DNA of 64,000 nucleotides from Pseudomonas ceruminis (GTDB lineage Bacteria; Pseudomonadota; Gammaproteobacteria; Pseudomonadales; Pseudomonadaceae): NCBI RefSeq assembly GCF_021602025.1, contig NZ_BQHW01000005.1, positions 186,001 to 250,000 of the forward strand, read 5' to 3'. Shown piece by piece: positions 40,881 to 49,586 of this stretch (position 1 is its first letter; each line of letters starts with the position of its first letter). The notes under the pieces were generated by a model. It saw only the letters and a program-made list of their open reading frames with translations, ran no database searches and was not told where the DNA came from. The position numbers and the translations under genes were made by a program.

Positions 40881-41099
40881 ATGGTCAAGCAATTGCCTGT
40901 GATGATCCTGGCCGTCTTGCTGGGCGCCTGCTCCAGCAGCCGGTCCTCGGACGCCGACCCGGCACACCCGCCCAAGGGCGGGTGCTACCAGTCCGAGTGG
41001 CAGGCCGAGACCGTGCCGGTAATCAACAAGCGCCTGGGCCCGGTCGGCCTGGAAAAGTATGACGAAGAGCACCAGCGCCTGGCGCCAGGCTGCCCTTGA
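40881..41099 (+). CDS. Small lipoprotein of unknown function
   Basis: 72 residues starting MVKQLPVMILAVLLGACSSS: a short signal peptide with lipobox LGAC (Cys about residue 17), then a Ser/Asp/Pro linker and a Gly/Cys-containing segment (KGGCYQSEWQ, RLAPGCP) whose two Cys could form a disulphide. The ATG at 40881 follows AAGGGAGCG; an ATG ten codons earlier would break the signal peptide. It lies 32 bases after pgk, so it is probably transcribed with it. I recognise no family; a hypothetical gene occupies this slot in P. aeruginosa too. Confidence 0.75.
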   Translation: MVKQLPVMILAVLLGACSSSRSSDADPAHPPKGGCYQSEWQAETVPVINKRLGPVGLEKYDEEHQRLAPGCP

Positions 41100-41157
41100 T
41101 CGGCGGTTTGGCAACCAAGCGGTTGATTTGTGGTCTTGAGCACTGGGGCCGTACTTG

Positions 41158-41194
41158 GAGCCGGCTTGCCGGCGATGGGCTGCAAAGCAGCCCC
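41158..41194. repeat. REP-like element between two small lipoprotein genes
   Basis: GAGCCGGCTTGCCGGCGATGGGCTGCAAAGCAGCCCC-type sequence with two small hairpins, GCCGGC-TT-GCCGGC and GGGCTG-CAAAG-CAGCCC. It resembles the variant putida REP with the GGGCTGCAAAGCAGCCC ending, also visible at 50840-50860. It ends 15 bases before the next gene. Confidence 0.7.
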
Positions 41195-41209
41195 TATCGG
41201 AGTAATTTA

Positions 41210-41539
41210 ATGAAAGCGCTGATGGCCGCGATGGCCCTGGCGACACTGGCAGGATGCTCGCTGCTGCAGCCGGCGCAACCCGCCCCGGCAGACAACTGGA
41301 CCCGCTGGGTCTGTGACAGCCAGGCCGAAGTGCTCTGGCGCTTCGCTGACGCGCAACAGGACTCGGTCGACGTGCGCCTGGGGGGCGGTGACCAGGTCTA
41401 CCGGCTCAAGGCGGAGCCGAGCGCCTCGGGCGCGATGTACAGCGACAGCGTGCTGGCCTTCCATACCAAGGGCGATGAAGGCCTGGTGTACTGGGTGGCA
41501 ACCAACGATCTGATTGGGCGGGGCTGCAAGGCACCGTGA
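41210..41539 (+). CDS. Lipoprotein with MliC-like lysozyme-inhibitor domain
   Basis: 109 residues: lipobox LAGC at about residue 16 ([13 protein letters not shown]), then a domain with the MliC/PliC pattern, [13 protein letters not shown], a central hydrophobic strand, the signature [10 protein letters not shown], and KGDEGLVYW near the end, closing with a Cys that can pair with the first. MliC proteins are envelope lipoproteins that block c-type lysozyme. GGAG lies 7 bases before the ATG at 41210. Inhibitor function is inferred from the SASGAxYxD signature, not shown. Confidence 0.72.
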   Translation: MKALMAAMALATLAGCSLLQPAQPAPADNWTRWVCDSQAEVLWRFADAQQDSVDVRLGGGDQVYRLKAEPSASGAMYSDSVLAFHTKGDEGLVYWVATNDLIGRGCKAP

Positions 41540-41639
41540 CTGGCCGGGCCGCGCTGGTGGCCCACACTACTTGAACAGCAACCGCCCCTGCGGCAGGCTT
41601 GCACGAAACAAACGACGCTTGTCGGGAGAGAGATACACA

Positions 41640-42704
41640 ATGGCACTCATTAGCATGCGCCAGATGCTGGACCACGCCGCCGAGTTCGGTTACGGCGTTC
41701 CGGCTTTCAACGTCAACAACCTCGAGCAGATGCGCGCCATCATGGAAGCGGCCGACAAGACCGACTCCCCAGTGATCGTCCAGGCCTCGGCCGGCGCCCG
41801 CAAATACGCTGGTGCGCCGTTCCTGCGCCACCTGATCCTGGCCGCCATCGAAGAATTCCCGCACATCCCGGTGTGCATGCACCAGGACCACGGCACCAGC
41901 CCTGACGTCTGCCAGCGTTCCATTCAGCTGGGCTTCAGCTCGGTGATGATGGACGGCTCGCTGGGCGAAGACGGCAAGACCCCGACCGACTACGAGTACA
42001 ACGTCCGCGTTACCCAACAGACCGTTGCCATGGCGCACGCCTGTGGCGTATCGGTGGAAGGCGAACTGGGCTGCCTGGGTTCCCTGGAAACCGGCATGGC
42101 CGGTGAAGAAGACGGTATCGGCGCCGAAGGCGTGCTGGACCACAGCCAGATGCTGACCGACCCGGAAGAAGCCGCCGACTTCGTCAAGAAGACCCAGGTC
42201 GACGCCCTGGCCATTGCCATCGGTACCAGCCACGGTGCCTACAAGTTCACCAAGCCGCCTACCGGTGACGTGCTGGCAATCGACCGCATCAAGGAAATCC
42301 ACAAGCGTATCCCCAACACCCACCTGGTGATGCACGGTTCTTCCTCGGTACCACAAGAGTGGCTGGCGATCATCAACCAGTACGGCGGTGACATCAAAGA
42401 GACCTACGGCGTACCGGTTGAAGAAATCGTCGAAGGCATCAAGCACGGCGTGCGCAAGGTCAACATCGACACCGACCTGCGCCTGGCCTCCACCGGCGCC
42501 ATGCGCCGCCTGATGGCGCAGAACCCGAGCGAGTTCGACCCGCGCAAGTTCTTCGGTGAAACCGTAAAAGCCATGCGTGACGTGTGCATCGCCCGTTACG
42601 AAGCCTTCGGCACCGCCGGCAATGCCTCGAAGATCAAGCCGATCTCCCTGGAAGGCATGTTCCAGCGTTACCTGAAAGGTGAGCTGGCCGCCAAGGTCAA
42701 CTGA
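41640..42704 (+). CDS. fba: Class II fructose-bisphosphate aldolase
   Basis: 354 residues. Zinc-dependent aldolase (Calvin-type class II): zinc ligands in CMHQDHGTS and HGSSSVP, plus [11 protein letters not shown] and [10 protein letters not shown]. It interconverts fructose-1,6-bisphosphate with triose phosphates; in pseudomonads, which lack phosphofructokinase, it mainly serves gluconeogenesis. CGGGAGAGAG precedes the ATG at 41640, and an intrinsic terminator follows 17 bases after the stop. Confidence 0.97.
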   Translation: MALISMRQMLDHAAEFGYGVPAFNVNNLEQMRAIMEAADKTDSPVIVQASAGARKYAGAPFLRHLILAAIEEFPHIPVCMHQDHGTSPDVCQRSIQLGFSSVMMDGSLGEDGKTPTDYEYNVRVTQQTVAMAHACGVSVEGELGCLGSLETGMAGEEDGIGAEGVLDHSQMLTDPEEAADFVKKTQVDALAIAIGTSHGAYKFTKPPTGDVLAIDRIKEIHKRIPNTHLVMHGSSSVPQEWLAIINQYGGDIKETYGVPVEEIVEGIKHGVRKVNIDTDLRLASTGAMRRLMAQNPSEFDPRKFFGETVKAMRDVCIARYEAFGTAGNASKIKPISLEGMFQRYLKGELAAKVN

Positions 42705-42720
42705 GCCACTGGCAGTTCTG

Positions 42721-42747
42721 AAAACCCGCAGAAATGCGGGTTTTTTT
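42721..42747 (+). terminator. Intrinsic terminator after fba
   Basis: AAAACCCGCA-GAAA-TGCGGGTTTTTTTA: 7-bp stem followed by seven T residues. It closes the tktA-fba gene run and separates it from cfcR. Confidence 0.93.
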
Positions 42748-42784
42748 ATGGCCGCCGGAACAGTACACGACCGCTGGTCGACTA

Positions 42785-42902
42785 TCCTGGATTAATCCAT
42801 TGATAGCGTTCTGATTGCATTGCGTGTTGCAACCTCGAGTCTAGAGTGTTAATCGGATTCACCTGCAAGTTGAAGTTGGTCACACAAGAGAAGCAGCATG
42901 GA
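42785..42902 (+). promoter_or_regulatory. cfcR leader with three GGA triplets
   Basis: The leader before cfcR has GGA at 42789-42791, 42855-42857 and overlapping the start codon at 42900-42902 (ATGGATGG). GGA is the core bound by RsmA/CsrA proteins, and cfcR translation has been reported to be repressed by Rsm proteins in P. putida. A sequence CTAGAGTGTTAA near 42840-42852 could be part of a sigma-S type -10 region, since cfcR is reported to be RpoS-dependent, but this is only suggestive. Confidence 0.4.
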
Positions 42903-45018
42903 TGGCGCTTACCCTCAACCACCAGATGGCCACTCGGTTCTTTTGGTGGTAGACGATTACCCCGAAAACCTCATTAGTATGCGCGCCTTGCTGGCGCGCG
43001 AAAATTGGCAGGTGCTAACGGCCAGCTCTGGGAAGGAAGCCTTGGCCGCTTTGCTCGCACACGATGTCGACCTGGTCCTGCTGGACGTGCAGATGCCCGA
43101 GATGGATGGCTTCGAGGTCGCCCGGCTGATGCGCGGCAGCCAACGTACACGGCTGACCCCGATCATCTTTCTCACTGCCAACGAACAGTCAGACGCCGCC
43201 GTGCTGAAGGGGTATGCCAGTGGCGCGGTGGACTACCTGTTCAAGCCTTTCGATCCGCACATCCTCAAGCCCAAGGTGCAAGCCCAGCTGGATCAGCAGC
43301 GTAACCGGCGCATGCTGCAGCAACTCACTGGCGAGCTTGAGGCTGCCAGGGCCTTCAATGCCTCGATCCTGGAGAATGCCGCCGAAGGCATCCTGGTGAT
43401 CGACGCGTGCGGTACCATCAGCTTTGCCAACCCAGCCATCTCACGGCTACTGGAAGCGCCGGTCGAGTTGCTGCAGGGCGTTGATCTGCTCGAGCTGGTG
43501 CAACTGCCCAACGCAACCCTGTGGAACGAATCCGACTTTTATCAGGCGTACCTCGGGCGGCGAATCTTCCGGGTACACGATGCTCATCTACGCACCAAGG
43601 GCGGCCATCTGGTGCCGGTGGCACTGTCCTGCGCGCCTCTGCCCGCCGATCAGAAGGCCATGGTGGTGACCGTGCTGGACATGTCGGTGGTGCGCAACCT
43701 GCACCAGCAGCTCGAATACCAGGCGGTGACCGACCCTCTTACCGGCTTGCTGAACCGGCGCGGTTTCTATCAGGCAGCAGAAGGCGTGCTGCTGCGCAAC
43801 GAACGCTCGGACAAGGCCCAGGCCTTGATGTACATGGACCTGGACGGGTTCAAACGGATCAACGACTCGTTGGGTCACGAGGCGGGTGACCGCGTGTTGC
43901 GATGGGTGGCCGAACAGATCAAGGACTGCCTTGGCAATGAGGCGTTGCTTGCACGCATGGGCGGTGACGAGTTCACCGCACTGTTCGACAGCCTGCCTTA
44001 CCCTGAGCAAGCCGGGCGCTTTGCCGAGCAGTTGCTCGAGCGCGTGTCTGTCCAGCAACAGGTGGAGGGCCTGGATATCTGCCTGGGCGTCAGCATTGGT
44101 ATTGCCACCTACCCGGACTGCGGCGCCACGGTCGAAGGCATGCTGCGAGCGGCTGATGCGGCCATGTATGCCGCCAAACAGGCCGGGCGCCAGCAATACC
44201 GTTTCTATGATCAGGAGCTCAACGGCCGGGCGCGTTCGCGCTTGATGCTCGAAGACAGCGTACGCAATGCTGTCGCGGCCAACGACTTCAGCCTGGTCTA
44301 TCAACCCCAGGTCGGCATTGCCGACGGGCAACTGCGGGGCTTTGAGGCGTTGCTGCGCTGGCAGCACCCCAGCGTCGGTGATGTGCCCCCAGGGTTGTTC
44401 ATTCCGTTGCTGGAGGAGGCACGGCTGATCAATCGCCTGGCCGGCTGGATCTATCGCCAGAGTGCGGCGCAGCGCCAGGCCTGGCGGCAGCGCTTTCCCC
44501 CATCTCTGGTAGTCGCCATCAGCCTGAGCCGTGCGCAATTCACCCTGCCTGGCCTGGCCGAGGAGCTGCAGCGGGTGATTCATGACTACCAGCTCGACCC
44601 GGCGCAACTGGAGGTCGAAGTGGCAGAGACGTCGCTGATGTACAACATCGACGCGGCGATCAAGCAGGTCCACCGCCTGCGTGCGCTGGGTGTGCGCGTA
44701 GCGCTGGACGATTTTGGCGCTGGCGACTGCTCGCTACGCATGCTGCGCGACCTGCCGATCGACACCTTGAAGCTGGACCGGCACCTGGTGGCGCGCCTGC
44801 CCAGCTCGGCGGCGGACGCTGCGTTGGTGCGCAGTGTCATGGGCCTGTGTGAGGCCTATGGCATAACGGTCATCGCCGAGGGGGTTGAGACCCAGGCTCA
44901 GGCGGCCTGGCTCAAGGCCAATGGGTGTACCTATGTGCAGGGGTTTCTGGTCGCCCACCCGATGACCGCTGCCGACGCCAGCGGCTTTCCGGCATTTTTT
45001 TCCTGGCCGCGTCCGTGA
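42898..45018 (+). CDS. cfcR: c-di-GMP response regulator CfcR (REC-PAS-GGDEF-EAL)
   Basis: 706 residues. Receiver domain 13-130 with D19/D20, phosphoacceptor D63 and K116; PAS-like region 150-270; GGDEF domain with intact GGDEF at 355-359; EAL domain with EALLR at 483-487. The I-site position (346-349) reads GNEA, not RxxD, so product inhibition is unlikely. In the EAL domain the metal-binding Asn of the NLS motif is Ser (S542), while E577, D604/D605, K625, E661 and Q681 are kept, so phosphodiesterase activity may be weakened. This fits CfcR (PP4959 in KT2440), reported as a diguanylate cyclase acting in biofilm formation. Confidence 0.92.
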   Translation: MDGAYPQPPDGHSVLLVVDDYPENLISMRALLARENWQVLTASSGKEALAALLAHDVDLVLLDVQMPEMDGFEVARLMRGSQRTRLTPIIFLTANEQSDAAVLKGYASGAVDYLFKPFDPHILKPKVQAQLDQQRNRRMLQQLTGELEAARAFNASILENAAEGILVIDACGTISFANPAISRLLEAPVELLQGVDLLELVQLPNATLWNESDFYQAYLGRRIFRVHDAHLRTKGGHLVPVALSCAPLPADQKAMVVTVLDMSVVRNLHQQLEYQAVTDPLTGLLNRRGFYQAAEGVLLRNERSDKAQALMYMDLDGFKRINDSLGHEAGDRVLRWVAEQIKDCLGNEALLARMGGDEFTALFDSLPYPEQAGRFAEQLLERVSVQQQVEGLDICLGVSIGIATYPDCGATVEGMLRAADAAMYAAKQAGRQQYRFYDQELNGRARSRLMLEDSVRNAVAANDFSLVYQPQVGIADGQLRGFEALLRWQHPSVGDVPPGLFIPLLEEARLINRLAGWIYRQSAAQRQAWRQRFPPSLVVAISLSRAQFTLPGLAEELQRVIHDYQLDPAQLEVEVAETSLMYNIDAAIKQVHRLRALGVRVALDDFGAGDCSLRMLRDLPIDTLKLDRHLVARLPSSAADAALVRSVMGLCEAYGITVIAEGVETQAQAAWLKANGCTYVQGFLVAHPMTAADASGFPAFFSWPRP

Positions 45019-45057
45019 TTGGCTAGAATCGGCTTTTGTTACGCCGACCGCCGTGCC

Positions 45058-45558
45058 ATGACCGTATTACGCTATTTGCAAGCCTACCCGCCGCATCTGC
45101 AGGAACAGGTGCGCCAGATGATCTACAGCGACCGCCTGGGCGACTATCTGCAGCGTCGATACCCCGGGCGACATGACGTGCAGAGCGACAAGGCGCTGTA
45201 CAGCTATGCCCAGGCGCTGCGCCAGCAATACCTGCGCAGTGCGCCAAGCCTGGACAAGGTGCTGTTCGACAACCGCCTGGACCTCACTCACCGAGCACTG
45301 GGGCTCAACACTGTGGTGTCGCGGGTGCAGGGTGGCAACCTCAAGGCGAAGAAGGAAATCCGCATCGCGTCATTGTTCAAGGACGCGGCGCCGCAGTTTC
45401 TACGCATGATCGTGGTGCACGAACTGGCACACCTGCGTGAGCGCGATCACAACAAAGCGTTCTACCAGCTCTGCCAGCACATGGAGCCGGACTACCACCA
45501 ACTGGAATTCGACCTGCGCGTGTACCTGACCTATCGGGAGCTGCCAGGTAATCTGTAA
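45058..45558 (+). CDS. YgjP-like metal-dependent hydrolase (DUF45)
   Basis: 166 residues from the ATG at 45058. The C-terminal half has the zincin motif HELAHLRERDHNKAF (HExxH plus a third His six residues on) and a downstream HMEPDY, typical of YgjP-like/DUF45 metallopeptidases. The N-terminal third (YLQAYPPHLQEQV, DYLQRRYP) is typical of the proteobacterial subgroup. It is predicted to be cytosolic with no signal peptide. Substrate unknown. It lies 39 bases after cfcR and 12 bases before a small winged-helix gene. Confidence 0.85.
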   Translation: MTVLRYLQAYPPHLQEQVRQMIYSDRLGDYLQRRYPGRHDVQSDKALYSYAQALRQQYLRSAPSLDKVLFDNRLDLTHRALGLNTVVSRVQGGNLKAKKEIRIASLFKDAAPQFLRMIVVHELAHLRERDHNKAFYQLCQHMEPDYHQLEFDLRVYLTYRELPGNL

Positions 45559-45570
45559 GGACCAAGCAGC

Positions 45571-45867
45571 ATGGATGTGAGCAAGACCAAGAGCAGTTTC
45601 TATCGCCGCCTGTATGTGGCCTGGCTGATCGACAGCCAGACTGCCACCAGCGTGCCCGCGTTGATGGAGGCCACCGGCATGCCACGGCGCACGGCGCAGG
45701 ACACCATTGCCGCCCTGGCAGACCTGGACATCGTCTGCGAGTTCGAGCAACAGGAAGGTGCGCGTAACCATGCCGGGCATTATCGCATCCATGACTGGGG
45801 CGCTATCGACAAGCAGTGGATCATCCAGAATCTGCGGCGGATACGGGAAGTACTGGGGTATCCGTGA
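45571..45867 (+). CDS. Small winged helix-turn-helix protein
   Basis: 98 residues consisting of little more than a winged-helix domain: SVPALMEATGMPRRTAQDTIAALADLDIVCEF forms the HTH, HAGHYRIHDWGAI the wing, and a final helix follows. It resembles the HTH_43-type family of short winged-helix proteins. AAGGA sits 8 bases before the ATG. Cotranscription with the YgjP-like gene is likely (12-base gap). DNA targets unknown. Confidence 0.78.
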   Translation: MDVSKTKSSFYRRLYVAWLIDSQTATSVPALMEATGMPRRTAQDTIAALADLDIVCEFEQQEGARNHAGHYRIHDWGAIDKQWIIQNLRRIREVLGYP

Positions 45868-45911
45868 ACAATCGGGTGTCGCGAAAGGGGCGCAACGCGC
45901 TCCCGGCGCGC

Positions 45912-46364
45912 TCAGCCCTTACGCATTCCAATGTGCGCAATGTCGTCTTCCAGGTATTGCTCACCCACCACTTCAAACCCATGACGGGCATAGAACCCTT
46001 GCAGATGCGCCTGAGCCGACAAGTAAACTGGCACCCCCGGCCAGCAATGTTGTGCAGCTTCCAGCCCTTTGAGCAGCAACGGATGCCCCAGCTTCAGCCC
46101 GCGCGCCGCGGGTGAGGTCACCACGCGCCCGATGACCACCTCACCCCCTTGGGATTGCGGGTCGAGCAGGCGCAGGTAAGCCACCAGCTTGTCATCCTGC
46201 CAGGCCATCAGATGCAGGGTATCGCCCTTCAAGTCCTGGCCATCCACTTCCTGGTACGCGCAGCGCTGCTCGACCACGAAGACCTCGGTGCGCAATTGCA
46301 AAATGGCGTAGAGCTGGTCCTTGCTGAGGTCGGTGTGGTGTTTGCATAGCCAGTCGATGGACAT
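45912..46364 (-). CDS. GNAT family N-acetyltransferase (ElaA-like)
   Basis: 150 residues, one GNAT domain. The ElaA-type N-terminus (DLSKDQLYAILQLRTEVFVVEQ, YQEVDGQDL) is followed by the acetyl-CoA motif VVTSPAARGLKLGHPLL and a C-terminal GFYARHGFEVVGEQYLEDDIAH. The acceptor is unknown. AAGGAG precedes the ATG. Convergent with the winged-helix gene. Confidence 0.9.
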   Translation of the reverse strand: MSIDWLCKHHTDLSKDQLYAILQLRTEVFVVEQRCAYQEVDGQDLKGDTLHLMAWQDDKLVAYLRLLDPQSQGGEVVIGRVVTSPAARGLKLGHPLLLKGLEAAQHCWPGVPVYLSAQAHLQGFYARHGFEVVGEQYLEDDIAHIGMRKG

Positions 46365-46540
46365 GGGTGAACTCCTTGAATGGGACGTCGATCATCGCAT
46401 GAGGTAGGCGCCTCGGCCAAAATAGAGGCTAAATGACACTATTGGCCGCTGCCCTGCACAAGCGCTTTGTGTAATCTCATCGGCAGTTGCAGACAAGACC
46501 ACTTCACAGTGTGCGCCCTCCATCGCAGAAGGACTCGAGC

Positions 46541-47278
46541 ATGCGGCCAGTGCTTTGTGTACTGGGTTTACTGGCAATGATGCTGGCAACGCCCGCCCCT
46601 GGGCGCGACAGGCTACGGTTGGTAGCGGACAGCTGGCCACCGTTCACCGATGTCAGTATGCCGGGCGGCGGCCTGGCAACCAGCATCGTCACCACGGCGC
46701 TGGCGCGCGCCGGCTACACGAGTGTCTTCGAAGAGGCGCCCTGGGCACGGGCGCTGCAGGGCGTGAGCAAAGGGCGCTACGACGTGCTGATCAACGCCTG
46801 GTACAACGATTCGCGGGCCAGCATCGGTCAGTTTTCCAACGCCTACCTGAGTAACCGCATTCGCCTGCTGCAGCGCAAGGGCGACACGGTGCGCTACAGG
46901 CGCCAGTCGGACTTGTATCCCTACAGCATTGCCGTGGTGCGGGATTACGCCTACTCCCCTGAGTTCGATGGCGACAACCGCCTGCACAAGGTGCCGGTGC
47001 GCAACTTTTCGTCGGCAGTACGCATGCTGGCGGCAGGCCGGGTGAACCTGGCGGTGGAGGATGAATACGTGGCGCTTTACAACCTGCAGCGCGAGCCCGA
47101 GCAGGTGCGCGAGGCGGTGGTGTTGGTCGAGCCACCCCTGAGTGAAAACACCTTGCATATCATGGTGAGCCTCAAGCACCCGGAACATCAGCAGATCGTC
47201 GAGCGGTTCGAGCGCAGCATCGCGGCCATGAAGGCAGACGGCAGCTATCAACGGCTACTGCGTCAGCATGGCTTCTGA
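46541..47278 (+). CDS. Periplasmic substrate-binding protein, family 3 (orphan)
   Basis: 245 residues from the ATG at 46541, with AAGGA 7 bases upstream. Signal peptide of about 20 residues (VLGLLAMMLATPAPG), then RLRLVADSWPPFTDV, GRYDVLINAWYNDSRA and VVRDYAYSPEF, the same layout as the orphan binding protein at 21426-22214. No ABC permease or ATPase gene is nearby. Ligand unknown. The 176-base gap before it contains CGGCCAA/TTGGCCG arms near 46413-46456, too weak to call. Confidence 0.83.
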   Translation: MRPVLCVLGLLAMMLATPAPGRDRLRLVADSWPPFTDVSMPGGGLATSIVTTALARAGYTSVFEEAPWARALQGVSKGRYDVLINAWYNDSRASIGQFSNAYLSNRIRLLQRKGDTVRYRRQSDLYPYSIAVVRDYAYSPEFDGDNRLHKVPVRNFSSAVRMLAAGRVNLAVEDEYVALYNLQREPEQVREAVVLVEPPLSENTLHIMVSLKHPEHQQIVERFERSIAAMKADGSYQRLLRQHGF

Positions 47279-47319
47279 GCGTCGTTGCCCGCCAAATGCC
47301 CGTGCAGCAACGCAGTGTC

Positions 47320-49503
47320 TCAGGCCGGCGCCGGCTCTTTGATCAAATGCCCAGCCAATGTCCGCAGTGGCCCTAACTGCCTGCAGATCAGCGCCAACTG
47401 GGTCTGTACCAAGCGCTGGTGCTCATCCAGCTCTTCAGGCATCTGCTCCAGGGCAGCGGCCAGGGCTTCTTCGGCGTCACTGTGGATCGCCACCGGCAGC
47501 CGCGCGGCCAAGCCGTTGGCGATTTCATCAAGGCTGGCAGCCAGTGTCTGCCCGGCACCCTCGATCAACTGTTCATGCACTTCGGCTGGCAGTGCCGTGT
47601 CCCGGTGTGCCCCCAGCCCTGAGAGATAGCTGAGCAAGGTGTGCGACAACACCAGGAAGCGGAAGCCCACGTCGGCTTCCTTACGGAAGTGCCCTGGCTC
47701 CATGAGCATGTTGGCCAGCGTAGTGGATAGCGCGGCGTCGGCGTTGTGCGCGTTGCGTCGGGCCAGCCGGTAGGCCAGGTCATCACGCTTGCCGTGGGCA
47801 TACTGTTGCATGATCTGGCGCAGGTACTCGCTGGCGCAGGCCAGGGTGTTGGCCAGAACTTTGTTCAGCCGCCGCCCCTGCCAGTCGGGCAAGAACAGGA
47901 ATACCGCCAGGATGGCGATCAGGCTACCTACCAGGGTATCGAACAGCCGCGGCAGGAACAGGCCATAGCCATCGCCGATCTGGTTGAAGCAGAACAGCAC
48001 CATCAGCGTGATCGCCGCCGTGGCCAGGGTATAGCGGGTGGTGCGGTTGACGAAGAACACCACCCCGGCCACCACCGCGAACGCCGACTGGATAAGCGGG
48101 TTGGGGAACAGGTCGAACAGTGCCCAGCCGACCGTCAGGCCGATGGCCGTGCCGAAAATCCGCTGCACCAGCTTGCGCCGGGTGGCGCCGTAGTTGGGCT
48201 GGCAGACGAACAGCGTGGTAAGGATGATCCAGTAGCCTTGAGTCGGGTGGATCAGGTGCACCATGCCGTAGCCCACCGACAGCGCCAGCGACAGGCGCAG
48301 CGCATGGCGGAACAGCAGCGAGGTGGGGGTGAGCTGGGTGCGCAGGCGCTTCCAGACATCCTTGAGGTTGCGCGGCGAACGGTCGAGCAGGCTGCTGTCG
48401 CTGGCGTCGGCCAGGCTGTCCGGGTTGCTGGCGGCACCGAGCAGGCGGTCCAGCGTCGCGAGGTTGGCGGCCAGGGCGCGTAGCGAGCGCAACAGGCCGC
48501 GCCAGGCCGGGTTGCTCTGGATACGCAGGTGCTCCAGCGAGGCATTGAGGTCTTCCAGGGCCTCAGCGAAGCCGGTGGCTAGGACAAACGGCTGGCGCAG
48601 GCGTATCGAGCGCGCCAGCTCCTGGCAGGACGAACCCTGTTTGCGCAGCAGGCGCTGGCAGCGGAACATCACGTCGCTGTGGAAGAAGGCCTCGGTCAGG
48701 GCATTGTAGGGGTAGTGCGAGGCGCTGACCCGTTCGTGGATGTCCTGGGCCAGGAAGTACAGCTTGAGGTAGCGGCTGACCTTGGAGTTGGGCTGGCTGT
48801 TGCCGACCCGGTGCAGGATGATTTCCTTGGCGGCATTGAGCGCGGCCACCACCCTGCCATTTTGCTGGGCGAGCTCCAGGCGACGGGCCTCGATATCCAG
48901 GGTGCGGATCGGTTCGAACAGGCTGGCCTTGAGCTTGAGGTAAGTGCCCAACTCGAAAAACAGCCTGGCCAGGCTCTGCTGCACCGGCTGGTTGGAAAAC
49001 AGCGCCTGCCACAACACCGACAGCAGCCCGTACCAAGTGGCGCCGGCCACCAGCAGCAAGGGTTCGTGCCAGAAGTCGGTGACTTCGCCGCCTCGCTGGT
49101 CCACGCCGATCATGGTGTAGACCGAAAGGATCAGCGTGGCCGAGGCGATCGCGCCGTAGCGTTCGCCCAAGGCGCCGAGCATGGTCAGGGAGAACGCCGC
49201 CAGGGCCAGGGACAGGGCGAAGACCCAGGGGTAAGGGAACAGCAGCTCCACCGACAGCGCGGCGATGGCGAAGCACACGAGGGTGACGAACAGCGCGCTG
49301 AGGCGGCCTTGCCAGCCATCATCGGTCTCGGCCAGGGCGCTGGCGATAATGCCGAGGAACAGCGGGATGAGCAGGCTCATCTCGTTCTGGTACCAGCACC
49401 AGGCCATGCTGCCGGTGAGCGCGATGGTGACGCGGATGGCGTAGCTGAACTTGTCTTGGCCCCACAGGCGACGCAATGAATGGCGGAACGAGCTCGATGA
49501 CAT
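47320..49503 (-). CDS. FUSC family inner-membrane protein (YccS-like)
   Basis: 727 residues. Two membrane blocks, each of about five to six helices (about 15-150 and 395-515), each followed by a long cytosolic helical region. Typical FUSC/YccS pieces are YAIRVTIALTGSM, HALRLSLALSVGYGMVHL, YWIILTTLFVCQPNYGATR and GRRLNKVLANTL. Relatives are AaeB-type aromatic acid exporters, but YccS itself has no proven substrate. The ATG at 49503 begins MSSSSFRHSLRRLWG; an upstream start adds 17 residues. Convergent with the binding-protein gene. Confidence 0.88.
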   Translation of the reverse strand: MSSSSFRHSLRRLWGQDKFSYAIRVTIALTGSMAWCWYQNEMSLLIPLFLGIIASALAETDDGWQGRLSALFVTLVCFAIAALSVELLFPYPWVFALSLALAAFSLTMLGALGERYGAIASATLILSVYTMIGVDQRGGEVTDFWHEPLLLVAGATWYGLLSVLWQALFSNQPVQQSLARLFFELGTYLKLKASLFEPIRTLDIEARRLELAQQNGRVVAALNAAKEIILHRVGNSQPNSKVSRYLKLYFLAQDIHERVSASHYPYNALTEAFFHSDVMFRCQRLLRKQGSSCQELARSIRLRQPFVLATGFAEALEDLNASLEHLRIQSNPAWRGLLRSLRALAANLATLDRLLGAASNPDSLADASDSSLLDRSPRNLKDVWKRLRTQLTPTSLLFRHALRLSLALSVGYGMVHLIHPTQGYWIILTTLFVCQPNYGATRRKLVQRIFGTAIGLTVGWALFDLFPNPLIQSAFAVVAGVVFFVNRTTRYTLATAAITLMVLFCFNQIGDGYGLFLPRLFDTLVGSLIAILAVFLFLPDWQGRRLNKVLANTLACASEYLRQIMQQYAHGKRDDLAYRLARRNAHNADAALSTTLANMLMEPGHFRKEADVGFRFLVLSHTLLSYLSGLGAHRDTALPAEVHEQLIEGAGQTLAASLDEIANGLAARLPVAIHSDAEEALAAALEQMPEELDEHQRLVQTQLALICRQLGPLRTLAGHLIKEPAPA

Positions 49504-49586
49504 GATGGCCTGCTGGCAGTAATCGAATGAATGCATTGCCGCACGGACCAGCAAGAAGCGTTCCGTGCTGCTGAATGGATTCTACT

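Noticed and set aside
46413-46456. CGGCCAA / TTGGCCG arms upstream of the second orphan binding protein
   Set aside because: Seven-base arms nearly 30 bases apart are likely by chance in GC-rich DNA, and no regulator gene is adjacent.
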